From positions 992,001 to 1,056,000 of the forward strand of contig JBBELK010000057.1 in NCBI GenBank assembly GCA_037783545.1: a DNA stretch of 64,000 bases, written 5' to 3'. The position numbers and the translations under genes are program-made. This document shows, piece after piece, positions 1 through 11,045 of the stretch (positions are counted from its first letter, which is position 1; every line of letters begins with the position of its first letter). Source of the stretch: Henricia sp. BOLD:AAB3569. Lineage: Eukaryota; Echinodermata; Asteroidea; Spinulosida; Echinasteridae. Under the pieces are notes generated by a model, which worked only from the letters and a program-made list of their open reading frames with translations, was not told where the DNA came from and searched no databases.

Positions 1-1446
1 TAGTCTTAGTGCAGTGAGTCTCAACTGGCGAGGGTGTACAGTGTTTTTTTCCAAGTCTACTCCCAGCTGTTTAAACGGACCCCTAAAAGATGAAGGTTTT
101 TTATCACTTTTTAACATTGGACGTGATCGATGGGCCCTCCGCATGGTCCAAGCGGTTTTGCAAGCACAAGTATGCATTTCCATTTCTGGCTCACACGGCG
201 CGCGTGCATTACGCAAGGAAAAAAACGGTCTCGGAATCGGAAGGAAAATTGCACTTTATGTAAGAATGTAACTACGTCATTGTACCTCGGCTTAAACCTC
301 GATTTCTACTTGTACATGTACCTCAAATATTGTGTTGCACAAGTTTATTTGTGGCCATTTTGTGGGTTAAAACTGCCGTGTTTGTTGGGAACGTGTGTGC
401 TGGGAATTAATGAAAATACAATGGCTGCTAAACCGCTTGGACCTTACATTATTTTACGGACTACAACAAAAACGGGTCAGACTGTGTGTCTTAATCAATT
501 TGATTTTTTTTATGAATTTGCATGTTTTGTACACGAGGTCTGTAGCTGGCCGTGATTCGCTCCGTTTTTGCGGTGTTGTGAAATCAATTGTCCCGCAGAC
601 CGTTCCATTTTGAACACAGGGGTGCCGCAAGATGTCCACTTTTGGGGCACAACGAGAGTCGGCAAAGTAAAATCTAAATTTATGGTAGCAGAAAATTTGT
701 TTTTTTGAAAATACTCTTAGCAAAACCAAAAAACCTCAAAATCTACTAGCAGAAAACGAAAACAAATTGTGTTGTCCACTTTTGGAGCATCACGTTATTT
801 TTTTCTAGTGGGAATTTTGAATTTTTAGTTGTCTACTTCTGACGCGCCGCGAAAGTCGTCAAAGTAAAATCTAAATTTCTGCTAGCAGAATGTTTTTTTT
901 TTTTAATACTCTTTGCGAAACCAAATCAAGATATGCTTCTAAATGGCCTTTTATTTGTTTTGAGTGCCCCTAAAATATACGCGTGCACCCCCTGGTACAC
1001 TCCCAGACATGTCACCCTAGTTACGCCGCTGCCCGGACCCTGTCACCACAGTACATCATCGAAAAGCACTGTTGATTGGCTGAACGACACACAGCAATGA
1101 ATAATAATAATAAATCAGTTCATGCAACATTAGCTGTCTAAGCCCCTATATTGATGAAAATGACGACAACAGCAAATACTGCATTAAAACTCTAATATGG
1201 CTATGGAGGACAAAGTCCATCAGAAACAAACCGCTGTGAGGAAAATGCAAGTTAATTTTTAACCTTGTACAAGGCAGTGCCAGGCAATGCACACACGTCA
1301 TGCCAAATCGTATTCTGCGAAAAATACCTACATTTTCGGAACGACACCACCCAATCAATTCGAAAAACTGAAATCTGCTGGAGTTCTTAGATCGTTCTAG
1401 CACTTCGCATTACAATTCTATACAGCAGGTTCTAAAGTCGGAAATC
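1..1446. other. Intergenic sequence upstream of the choline transporter-like gene
   Basis: No convincing gene is seen; the short open frames have no recognisable domains. The stretch contains a decayed direct duplication: about 629-728 and 829-926 share a phrase running from a 'guanine-cytosine-poor' CAAAGTAAAATCTAAATTT core to 'AATACTCTTxGCxAAACCAAA'. About 270-430 resembles 50505-50640 (both contain 'TGTGGCCATTTTG' and 'GCTGGGAAT'), so it is likely a dispersed repeat. Just before the gene, 1411-1425 reads as a possible 3' splice site (pyrimidine-rich stretch then TACAG). A 5'-UTR intron is therefore possible. Confidence 0.5.
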
Positions 1447-3645
1447 ATGGGTCTCGGTAGGAGAAAGAACAAGAAGACCACATCGATGGAATACATCGAT
1501 AGGCATGACGAGTTGCAGGACCAAGAGGACAATGAACATCAGCACAAGGACTACGGGACACCTCGGGAGTATGACCCAGCTTTCCGCGGTCCAATTCGAA
1601 ACCGCAGCTGCACGGACGTCGTTTGCTGTTTTCTGTTTGTGGTTTTACTAGCGGGAATAGGAGTGGTTGCCGGCTTTGCGTTTGTTTACGGCAATCCCGA
1701 TACCTTGATCTACCCTTCCGACTACAAGGGCAGGATATGCGGAGTTACTGAAGCCGTTAAAGACAAGCCGTTTGTCTTCTATTTCGACTGGCTGGCCTGT
1801 CTCTCGTCCAGTGTGGTGGTGACGCTTTCGTGCCCCACTCCTCAAGTTTGCGTGGAAAGGTGTCCTAATGTGAGTTTTTCATTCTTGAATGCACTTGGGG
1901 GCGTAAGTTGGAACGATTTAATATGCCTTGATGAGGTGGAGCCCATAGATTTTCTCGGCCTTTCTGAACTGACGAACCTTTTTAAAGAAGAAAAGTGCGC
2001 CAGTTACTACATCAAATCCTCCCCGTTTGTCGGTAGGTGCATACCCTTTGCCATCACTAATGAGAACGGCAAAGCACCCAACAACGAAACCGTGGGCCAG
2101 AACACAATCGACAACTTGGAAGAGTTAATCGACTTCATGTACAATATCGAAATTGTTGAAAATCTGGTGGACGACTTTTTCAACACCTGGCCTTTTATTC
2201 TTGCAGCACTTGGAGCAGCCGTGCTCTTCTGTTTCTTCCTCTTGATCATCATGCAATGGATAGCCACCATCGTTGTCTGGGCCGTGATCGTACTCTTTTT
2301 TGGCCTGGTGGCTTTTGGTAACTACTTCTGCTACTCTAAGTACTTTCAGTATAATGACCGCAGCAAGTGCGGAAACATCGGTGATGCCAATTTCAATTAT
2401 TTGAATTTAGACTGTTACCTCCAGTCGCCCAAGATTTGGCTAGCCTTCGCCATCATACTCAGCGTGATTGGAGTGGTTTTGTTGCTTCTCGTCCTGGTGT
2501 TGTTTAATCGCATCCGCATCGCCACGGCACTCGTAGAGGAGGCAAGTCGCGCCCTTGGCATGATGGTCACCACACTCCTCGCCCCCGTCGTGCCCTTTCT
2601 CCTTCAAATAATCTTTGCCATCTTCTGGGGCTTTGTCATGGTCTTCCTAGCAACGTCCGGTGAGTCAGTTTATAAAGTTACCAACGCTCCTCAGGGGTCC
2701 AACCTCACCAACGGCACTGTTTGTGACAAGTCGTCTTTTGACGCTCCAGCCCAGTGCCAGTTTGCCAGCTATGAAACACCATGGTATCGACTTTACTTAC
2801 AAATCTACATGGTATTTGGACTCTTCTGGGTGGTCAATTTCATCATAGCTTTTGGGGAGATGTCAGTAGCTGGAGCCTTTGCGTCATACTACTGGGCGTT
2901 CACCAAACCGGCGGACATACCAAACATTCCTATTCTGACCTCAATGTGGAGAGCACTCCGATATCATCTAGGCTCTTTGGCGTTCGGCTCTTTAATCGTC
3001 ACCATCGTGCAGATCATCAGAGTTATGTTGGAGTACGCCGAGAAGAGAATCAAAGGTTGTGGTTTGGGCACCGCCATCGCTAAGTTCATTCTCTGCTGCT
3101 GCAAGTGCTTGTTCTGGTGTCTGGAGAAGTTTATCCGCTTCATAAATCGCAATGCTTACATCGAGATCGCCATCTATGGGCGCTCTTTTTGCCCAGCCGC
3201 AAAGGATGCCTTTTTCATCCTCATGAGAAACATCTTGCGGGCATCTGTCCTTAATAGCATCACCAGTTTTATCCTCTTCATTTACAAGCTTACAGTCACA
3301 TTGGGAGTCACCGTCGGTGCCTTCTACTTTTTCACCTGGCAATCTAACCCTCTGCTTGTCGATACCAAACCCATCAATTACATCTGGGCCCCGATTGCCG
3401 CCATCGCGGTCTTTGCGTACGTCATATCTGCTATCACGTTTGGAGTCTACGACATGGGCGTGGACACCCTGTTCCTGTGCTTCCTGGAGGATCTTGAGCG
3501 GAACAACGGTTCTTCGGAGAAGCCGTACTTCATGCCCAAGAGCTTAAGAAACATCCTCAACAAAGAGAACAGGAAAGTTAAGAAACCCAAGAAGGATAAG
3601 ACGGGCAAACGACAACAAAATCTCGAAATGCAAGGTCGGGCATAA
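1447..3645 (+). CDS. Choline transporter-like protein (SLC44/CTL family), intronless
   Basis: A 732-residue multi-pass membrane protein of the SLC44 family (plasma-membrane or mitochondrial choline and related solute transport; vertebrate members are about 650-710 residues). It starts with a charged cytosolic tail and the family phrase YDPxFxGPIxNRxCTD at about residues 42-57, then TM1 (58-81). A large cysteine-rich outer loop follows, with N-glycosylation sites near residues 141 and 213. Further hydrophobic segments lie near 248-271, 276-296, 332-356, 373-405, 450-474, 508-530, 600-630 and 640-667. The family phrases RNAYIEIAIYG, AFFILMRNI and LCFLEDLERN lie in the C-terminal half, and the tail ends in a basic stretch (KKPKKDKTGK). 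The start has a good Kozak context (AATCATGG). Similarity is closest to SLC44A2/A4 by memory of those proteins. The whole protein is in one exon, whereas vertebrate SLC44 genes have many introns; a retrogene is likely. No poly-A trace of retrocopying is obvious downstream. Family assignment is firm; the substrate is inferred from the family. Confidence 0.95.
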   Translation: MGLGRRKNKKTTSMEYIDRHDELQDQEDNEHQHKDYGTPREYDPAFRGPIRNRSCTDVVCCFLFVVLLAGIGVVAGFAFVYGNPDTLIYPSDYKGRICGVTEAVKDKPFVFYFDWLACLSSSVVVTLSCPTPQVCVERCPNVSFSFLNALGGVSWNDLICLDEVEPIDFLGLSELTNLFKEEKCASYYIKSSPFVGRCIPFAITNENGKAPNNETVGQNTIDNLEELIDFMYNIEIVENLVDDFFNTWPFILAALGAAVLFCFFLLIIMQWIATIVVWAVIVLFFGLVAFGNYFCYSKYFQYNDRSKCGNIGDANFNYLNLDCYLQSPKIWLAFAIILSVIGVVLLLLVLVLFNRIRIATALVEEASRALGMMVTTLLAPVVPFLLQIIFAIFWGFVMVFLATSGESVYKVTNAPQGSNLTNGTVCDKSSFDAPAQCQFASYETPWYRLYLQIYMVFGLFWVVNFIIAFGEMSVAGAFASYYWAFTKPADIPNIPILTSMWRALRYHLGSLAFGSLIVTIVQIIRVMLEYAEKRIKGCGLGTAIAKFILCCCKCLFWCLEKFIRFINRNAYIEIAIYGRSFCPAAKDAFFILMRNILRASVLNSITSFILFIYKLTVTLGVTVGAFYFFTWQSNPLLVDTKPINYIWAPIAAIAVFAYVISAITFGVYDMGVDTLFLCFLEDLERNNGSSEKPYFMPKSLRNILNKENRKVKKPKKDKTGKRQQNLEMQGRA

Positions 3646-3879
3646 AGTTATCTAATCTTGGTAGTTGGGCATATTTTTAAATGCAATTAGTTACCGCGCA
3701 ATATAAGTTGCAAAATGACTGGGGACCTAAATTAATAGGGCACTTGATATCTTGGTGAGAGCCCACTCACATTCAAGGTGGGATTACCCACAAAAAAATG
3801 TCTTGCGACTTGGCTCGGTCGCCTGGCAATGACACTGTGAATTGTCGCAGAACTAATTGTGCGACTAGTCGTGACTATA

Positions 3880-4723
3880 CAGGGTTGATAAAAAAAAACG
3901 AAAACGATATATTATTGCTTATTGTAACTGAAGTAGGGCACGTATGAATGAACGGGAGATATCATCTCTTAGGGTGGAATCTCCTCTTTCAAATGATACC
4001 GTGATCATGTCATTATGTTTCCAGTTGACTGAGCAGTGACCAGTGTTATGCAAGGGTCTAGTTATGGATTTGCGCCACTTTCTTTAATGCATGGCATAGC
4101 CTGTTTGGTCGCCGGCCCAAGTATCCAGTAGCCAAGGACGCCTCGGAAATTAACATGTCGATACAAATGTTGGTGGGAAAAAAACCTGCATTTTCTTAAA
4201 CAGAACACTCAGTCCTAGTTTGTGTTGAGTCCAAGGTCTGGGCGAAGGAGAACTGGTCGGTAATCCGAAAACGTTAACGCAATTCAGCAAGCCCTGCATG
4301 CAGCAGGGAAAACGCAGCAGTCATAGACGAAATGGTTTAGCCGGGACTGGCCCTAACCATGTTCAACACAATTGTTCGGTGGTACTTTTACAGAATTGTG
4401 GCTCGTAAGACATCAACTGCTTTCTGGCGATCTTCAGAGGCATCTTAGGTTTAGCCAATGGATACTTGATCGTCCAAACAGGCCATGCCATGGTTCAGGC
4501 CATGACTGGACGCCATTGAAGAAAGTGGCGCAAATCCCAAACTAGACCCTTGCATAACATTGATCACAGCTCAGTCAACCGGAAACATAATGACATGATC
4601 AGGGTGTCATTTTAATGAGGATATTCCACCCTAACAGATGATATCTTCCGTTTATTCATACGTTCCCTACTTCAGTCACAATTAGCGATAATATCTCGGT
4701 TTCGTTTTATTTTATCCACCCTG
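3880..4723 (+). mobile_element. Non-autonomous TA-flanked inverted-repeat element, copy 1
   Basis: An 844-bp element beginning CAGGGTTGATAAAA and ending in the complementary TTTTATCCACCCTG, flanked on both sides by TA. Inverted termini extend about 200 bp ('GAAGTAGGGCACGTATGAAT' near one end, its complement near the other). No transposase is encoded. The TA target and terminus suggest a Tc1/mariner-type origin. A second copy lies inverted at 6954-7804. Confidence 0.8.
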
Positions 4724-6953
4724 TATAGTCGTACAATCCGTCGGGTTCACCACGAAGTGACGAATCCGTCAAAAACATTTTGTTTGTTTTTTTGCAATTT
4801 TTTTTGGGGTATAATTTCACTTTCTTTAATGTCCTTAACATTTATGCAAATTTACGAAACTTGACAATTTGTATTTTTTTTATTACAGAAGTAGCCTAAA
4901 ACCACGTAACTAATGGGTATGCAAATTTCATATTCATATTTTGTCAGCAAAATGGTTGTACTGTCGGCAAAAATGATAAAAAAAGTTAATGAAACTAATA
5001 TAACAACGCTGATAGAACGCCACGACAAAACACACACACACACACACACTTCTGAAGAGCTTTTTACGCCTATGCTTAGCATTATCGTGAACGCCCTTCA
5101 CAACGTGTTTTTTTAAATTATATATGCGTTTTTAATGGTATGGAAGATTTACAGTAATAGTTTAGTGTACTTTTATTTTCCGTTTAGTGTGTATTTTCAA
5201 TGTCAAAGTCTCTTTTTAAATAAATGAAAAAAAAGAGGGCTCCATACGCACTTAGTGCGTTCAACGCTATATCCACATCAAAAAAACGCAATATAGCGCC
5301 ATTTGTTTTTAGTTACGCAACCGTCCAATGTTCCCCCATATTTAACATGAAACGAGAGAACTGTGTCTTTCCGCCTGATCAATTGACTTTTCAGATTACC
5401 AGCGAATGTTTAAACCTAGTTACCATGGCAACTGACGTTCCACTTCTGTTTTTGAATGTTTGTCCACGCACAATCTTTACCATTTATCTTCAAAATACTG
5501 CGTTCACTTACGATCAAATTTTGTTGGTTCCTATACTGCTTCTCATTTCTGAAACAACGACCTGCTGAAATCTCAGTAACGTACATAGCAGCAATAATTC
5601 AAAAGGCGTGAAAATCCAGTGTTTTACCTGTGTTTTTAACTATTAACACTTTCACAAAGTGTTTATTAATTATTTAATTATTTTCATTTTAAAATCATGC
5701 AGCAAAATTATGTTGAGTCATTGCACATTATATGCCCTTTACACACTTGTTTATGTAAACACAAAGCCTTTGTCATGCAAACATACTTTGTGTGTGGAAA
5801 CTTACGAAATATTGTTGCAATAGCGAATGCATACAATTAATCGGATATTTTATTTATAAATGTGGTAAACTGATAATATTTTTAACTTGGATTTTCCTAT
5901 AACATTAGGGGTAAATTTGTGTGTCCCCTGTGATATCCTGTTCCCTAATTTATGGAAAGACAAATGTTTCACAGAAACAAAATATCATCCAGCCTGTGTT
6001 ACACATAAAGGAGAACTGGATATCGGTTAAATTCATAAAATTTGCGTTTATGTAAGCCTTGGTTGTATTAAACTTGAAATGCAACATGCATGTTACAAAG
6101 TCCGCCTTTTCTGCCGTGGATACACTTTGGTTCCCTAGCCAACAGTGCAAATGTTGACGAGACAAATTTATCTAAAAGGTTCGGCTATTTGTTTAGTATG
6201 CACGTGTAAAATATATATTATCATTAAAGGTTATCATTTATTTCGTATATGCCTGTGACATGACTAAGTTCACTGAACCGGCAATTAATAATAACAGTGA
6301 ACAAAAAGGTGGGTACCAAATACATGTATTATCACAAACAAATCATTTCGAGTTCCAAAGGCACAGTTATATTTCCCAAAACTTTACATTCCATAATCAT
6401 ATACACAAAGAACAAAACCAATGGGTACATTATACATTGTAAAGTTACCCAATTGTCTAGGTTTCTACAATTTAAGGATATACAGTCCGTGCATTTTTTT
6501 TTTTTAATTGACGATATTCTGGAAACATAACAATTATTCGCTGTTAAATGAGGCATCAACGTTTAGTTATCGAACAATTAGTGTCAATATTTCGAATTAA
6601 TGGCGGTCCGCCAAGGCGTACACTTCCAAAGTCTGACCTCCCGTGCTCAGTCTGCAACTCGCAATAACGCACAGTTCACCCTCCGGACCCATGCCCTGTC
6701 CAATCTGTTTTCTGTCGTTTCATCTGTCTCAAAAAGTCTTCTGAGACAGAAGAACTCGATGCACGCACAGAGTTCACAGACCAAACACGGGAAGTCAGAC
6801 ATGGGAAAGGCAAGGCGCAAAAACGGCCGTATGAAAACGGCGTTATTCACGGGGTTGCCCGTGTAAAAATACAAGTATGATTTTTGTCGTTAAAATAAAG
6901 TAAATGCTTTAAAAATTCGTTCGGAGAAAAAAATAATGCTGATAAATAGTGTA
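4724..6953. other. AT-rich intergenic stretch
   Basis: No supported gene. It holds a short (CA)9 microsatellite at 5031-5049. At about 5890-5955 is a decayed phrase ('TTAGGGGTAAATTTGTGTGT ... CTAATTTATGGAAAGAC') that recurs near 22350 and resembles parts of 21735-21770, 23445-23470 and 55150, so it is a dispersed repeat. Short open frames here show no domain. Confidence 0.4.
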
Positions 6954-7804
6954 CAGGGTGGATTTAAAAAAATGGAAACCGAGATATTATCGCTAATTGT
7001 GACTGAAGTAGGGCACGTATGAATGAACGGGAGATATCATCTGTTAGGGTGGAATCTCCTCTTTAAAATGACACCCTGATCATGTCATTATGTTTCCGGT
7101 TGACTGAGCAGTGATCAATGTTATGCAAGGGTCTAGTTTGGGATTTGCGCCACTTTCTTCAATGGCGTCCAGTCATGGCCTGAACCATGGCATGGCCTGT
7201 TTGGACGATCAAGTATCCATTGGCTAAACCTAAGATGCCTCCGAAGATCGCCAGAAAGCAGTTGATGTCTTACGAGCCACAATTCTGTAAAGGTACCACC
7301 GAACAATTGTGTTGAACATGGTTAGGGCCAGTCCCGGCTAAACCATTTCGTCTGCGTTCTCCCTGCTGCATGCAGGGCTTGCTGAATTGCGTTAATGTTT
7401 TCGGATTACCGACCAGTTCTCCTTCGCCCAGACCTTGGACTCAACAAAAACTCGCTGCATTCCCATGTAGGACTGCATGTTCTGTTTAAGAAAATGCACG
7501 TTTTTTCCCACCAACATTTGTATCGACATGTTAATTTCCGAGGCGTCCTTGGCTACTGGATACTTGGTCCCGCGTCCAAACAGGCTATGCCATGTATTAA
7601 AGAAAGTGGCGCAAATCCATAACTAGACCCTTGCATAACACTGGTCACTGCTCAGTCAACTGGAAACATAATGACATGGTCAGGGTATCATTTTAAAGAG
7701 GAGATTCCACCCTAACAGATGATATCTTCCGTTGATTCATACGTGCCCTACTTCAGTTACAATTAGCAATAATATCTCGGTTTCGTTTTTTTGTATCTAC
7801 CCTA
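6954..7804 (-). mobile_element. Non-autonomous TA-flanked inverted-repeat element, copy 2 (inverted)
   Basis: An 851-bp element of the same family as 3880-4723, lying in the opposite orientation 2.2 kb away. Ends are CAGGGTGGAT and ATCTACCCTA next to TA. Body phrases such as 'GCAAGGGTCTAGTT' and 'GGCCAGTCCCGGCTAAACCA' match copy 1 with scattered substitutions, so both are moderately old. Confidence 0.8.
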
Positions 7805-8112
7805 TATCTTTAAAATAATGAACGCAATGGTTTCAGGAACTACATGTATAGTATAGTATAGTATAGTGTAATGATATAGTGTAATAATTTAAGAGTAATA
7901 GTACATATACTTCAGACGGATGCGATAACACGTGTAAAATTACACATATAGCTTGTTTCAAAATTATATTAGTCAATATTAGTCTGATTTCACAAAGCTC
8001 CTTTGGATTATCTGCGTGATTTATTTTACCAATTCTTGAAGAAAAAAGGACTTTGTACACACAAAATAATTCAAATGTTTTTTTTTGCAAAAAACACCAT
8101 ATCATGTTGGAC

Positions 8113-8524
8113 AATAGACCTGTGACATAATGACGTCACGCAATGTTTACCGCTGTGCATTATGGGTGAAATGTGGGGACAAAATCTCTGCATCGCTAGT
8201 TTGCACAATTATTGCAGGGCTTTTTTCGCCGCCGTTTGAGCCCTTAAAAGTTAAAACCATAGTTCCGGCGTCCGTCGTAGGCTTAAAACTCACGAAGGCA
8301 CAACTAAGTTGACACGAACCATTTTATAAATTTGCGATCTTTGTTTTCGACGTTTTTTTTGCCAGCGAAGCGGTAAGTAAAGTTCACAAAGTTACGTGCA
8401 TAATACGCTAGGCGCTATGCATGCAACGCACGCAAACTAGAGATGCAGAGATTTCGTCCCAACGTTTCACCCATAATGCACCGCGGTAAACATTGCGTGA
8501 CGTCATTAAGTTTCAGGTCTATTC
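8113..8524. mobile_element. MITE with ~80-bp inverted ends (AATAGACCTG family)
   Basis: A 412-bp element starting AATAGACCTG and ending CAGGTCTATT. Inverted arms cover 'TGACGTCACGCAATGTTTACCGC', the adjoining 'GCATTATGGGTGAAA' and 'CTCTGCATC ... CTAGTTTGC'. No protein is encoded. A partial relative with the same tip (ATAGACCTGAAACATATAATGACGTC) is at about 61557-61582. Confidence 0.75.
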
Positions 8525-8639
8525 CACACGGTGTGCATCTGGCACCTGGTCTATTTTAAAGTTTCCGAGACAAGTCAATAATTAAGTTTTCAGGCAGTGT
8601 CCTTGCTCTACCCATAGCTCCATGCTCTACCGTACCGAT

Positions 8640-9180
8640 GACCCAAGTCGCGGCCGCGTAATTTTTTTACACCACTGCGAGGGGAAAACGAGGGTGTTTG
8701 TACCTTTTTGGCGTCTTGAGAGGAGACTATATAATAGGTTAGGGTTCAGGGTTAATGTTTAAGGTTGGTTATTTTTAAGGAATTTAAGTTTGAATGCGGT
8801 CGGTTTGCAACCAGCTTCGTGGTCTGGTTACAGCACTGCAAAAACTGTGGTGCTAAATAAACACCAGTGGTGTTGTCTTATATAGATATCAAGCCTGGTG
8901 TTAGGTTTTAACACCACAAGTATTAGTTTTAACACCTATGGTGTTAACAATAATGCATTTATTCTAAGTGTGGAATTAAAACTAACACTTATGGTGTTAA
9001 CTTTTAACACCAGGCTCGGTATCTATATAAGACAACACAATTTGTGTTACTTTAACACCACAGTTTTTGCAGTGAAGAGAGTTCGACTTGCATTTGAAGG
9101 TCCCTGGTTCGAATCTCAGTGTTATTTGGGATTTTTCGAAATTTCTCGGTTTTTTCTTTTTCTCTAATAGTAGGCCGGTC
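8640..9180 (+). repeat. tRNA-derived SINE-like repeat, carrying a nested MITE
   Basis: It matches the reverse complement of 37891-38266 over 'CACCACTGCGAGG', 'TTGAGAGGAGACTATATAAT', a telomere-like 'TTAGGGTTCAGGGTT' run and a tRNA-like core. The core is split by the MITE at 8834-9074. After it comes a B-box-like GGTTCGAATCT (about 9107-9117), then 'TTTTTCGAAATTTCTCGG'. This copy loses similarity at about 9170. Confidence 0.65.
8834..9074. mobile_element. Palindromic MITE (CACTGCAAAAACTGTGG ends) inside the SINE-like repeat
   Basis: A 241-bp element with termini CACTGCAAAAACTGTGGTG and CACCACAGTTTTTGCAGTG. The inside is built from repeated 'GGTGTTA / TAACACC' phrases, so it is largely self-complementary. 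The related repeat at 37891-38266 has the same site without it, which confirms an insertion. A clean target duplication could not be resolved. Confidence 0.8.
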
Positions 9181-10530
9181 AAACACACTGAACGGTTCCA
9201 CTAGATAACGCATAAAAACACGACAACGATGGACAATTTGTTGATGATATTTGACAGGGTTCCTCACAATTTACAGTTTATTTTTGGTATCATGAAAAAA
9301 CTATAGCCTTCTTTTTACAAGAATATTAAATAAAAAACTCAAAATTATCACAAATATCAGTGAAATTACCCACTTCACGCTCTTCGAGCTCGGCCGACCG
9401 GCGCGGCGCGCAGGTGCCGGTGCCCGGTGTTGAAATTGAGAATTTCTCACTGGAAAATATTGCCCAATCTCAACTATTTAGGGCGCACTTGAAAGCTTAT
9501 GACACGATCTTTCCATTTCTGCTTGCGCGTTTTAGCGATGGCCAACAGTTTTGGGTCGAAACGAAGCTTTGACATTTGTTTAGATTTTTATGGAAAAATC
9601 TGTCGATTTTGTGAAACGCGCAACCTTTAACGAAAAATAGGAACGATTGTCTGTCTCTAGGTGAAATGGGAATGAAGTCTGCCAGTATTTTCCAGTAGAA
9701 ATCAGGCCGTAAAATCTGGTATTATGTGCTGCAAATTCGTGATAATTATTTACCCCAAAACTCAACTTTTAGGAATTTTATTAAAGTTTTTAAATTTGTT
9801 TTTTTCTGAACCTGTTGTTGTCATATTGTGTACTGTACATAATGACAAATTTTCAGCTAAATAGCATCATCAGAACCTGAGAAATGACCTTTTTGCATAT
9901 GTAATTAGTTAGTAAATGACACATTACATTGCCTCAGATCCCCAAGAATAAGGCATCTGAACTACACACCTTCTTGAAATGTAGGCGACTTGGGCTTAAA
10001 AGTTGGCCTGTTTTTGAACTCACGGGCTTTTGTAATGCACTGTATTTAAATAATGAGGTGTACATGTATAACTTGGGAAAGAAACACTGATATGTAAAGT
10101 TTTGGTGATCTACTTCCAGGAAAAGAGCAAATAAGATATTTAAAGCCTATGAATATACCGGTAAGTTTTTGTGAAATCACAATGTTTTGATTTTTGCCAT
10201 TTATTTGAATGTTGAGTTGTCTAGGAATTGGTAATTTTTTTCAAAACGTTTTTTGGCCATAACTTGGAAACCCCTGTACCGATATTCAAAATTCAAAATG
10301 TTTTGTAATCTACACAACAAGGTCCTTCAGGGGAATTGTTTGATTTGATTTAAAGAAGCGCTTTACATTTGTTCATTGTCTTGCCTACTAAAAGTGAGAG
10401 TAAGAGTTCTGACTATTTGCAAGATTGTCACTTGGTGTACCCCACGCTGCGGTGTAAAATAAAATAGATAAATAAAAACACGCGTCGCGGCCGTAGTTGC
10501 ACAGTGCATCGCCTTCTCCGGGCACATACA
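9181..10530. other. Intergenic stretch without a supported gene
   Basis: 9360-9572 has a 70-codon open frame (IENFSLENIAQSQLFRAHL...) with no family I recognise; it may be chance or an old repeat. The remainder is AT-rich non-coding sequence with no clear terminal repeats. Confidence 0.35.
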
Positions 10531-10770
10531 GCAATAATAATAATATAATAATAATAATGGCGATTTATACAGCGCACAGATCCACAAGAGTGCTCAGGGC
10601 GCTGATACAAAAAGAAAACAAGAAAAACAAATCACTCATCCTTGAATGCCTCATTGAAAAGGTGTGTTTTTAGGTCTTTCTTAAAGTGTGGAAGAGATGG
10701 GGTGATCGCATCCATGAGGGCAGCTTATTCCAAAGACGAGGTGATGCAGCACGTCGTGAAAAAAAAGCGA
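10531..10770 (-). repeat. Retroposon-like 3' end with (AAT)n tail
   Basis: An AAT/ATA simple repeat at 10531-10559 adjoins 'TGGCGATTTATACAGCGCACA' and 'GTGCTCAGGGCGCTGA', then 'AGGTCTTTCTTAAAGTGTGGAAGAGATGGGG'-type sequence (phrase broken here for length). This arrangement is common in marine invertebrate genomes as a 5'-truncated retroposon tail. The tail places the element on the minus strand. Exact family not identified. Confidence 0.5.
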
Positions 10771-10783
10771 TCCCACATAAGTT

Positions 10784-11045
10784 CACTTGTAGCCTTTGCC
10801 TGTTTTGCATGAATAGCGTACTGTACTGACATATTTCTGTTCAGTGACCCGTTACCGATCCAATGAATAGACAGGCTCCCGGAATCTTTTGGTCTTGCAC
10901 CAGACTACTAAAATGAGTCCGAACCAATGTCTTGCATCTTTTGCGCCCGGGTCATTGTTTTTCATTTACATCTGCGTTGGAAATCCGACGCACTTGTAAC
11001 CTTTGCCTGTTTTGCATGAATAGCGTACTGTACTGACATATTTCT
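10784..11045. repeat. Direct 55-bp duplication
   Basis: 10784-10838 and 10991-11045 share 'CCTTTGCCTGTTTTGCATGA' and 'ATAGCGTACTGTACTGACAT' almost exactly. The 150 bp between them is unique. Confidence 0.7.

Noticed and set aside
130-555. 141-codon plus-strand frame near the window start
   Set aside because: No domain, and it overlaps a dispersed repeat also seen at 50505-50640.
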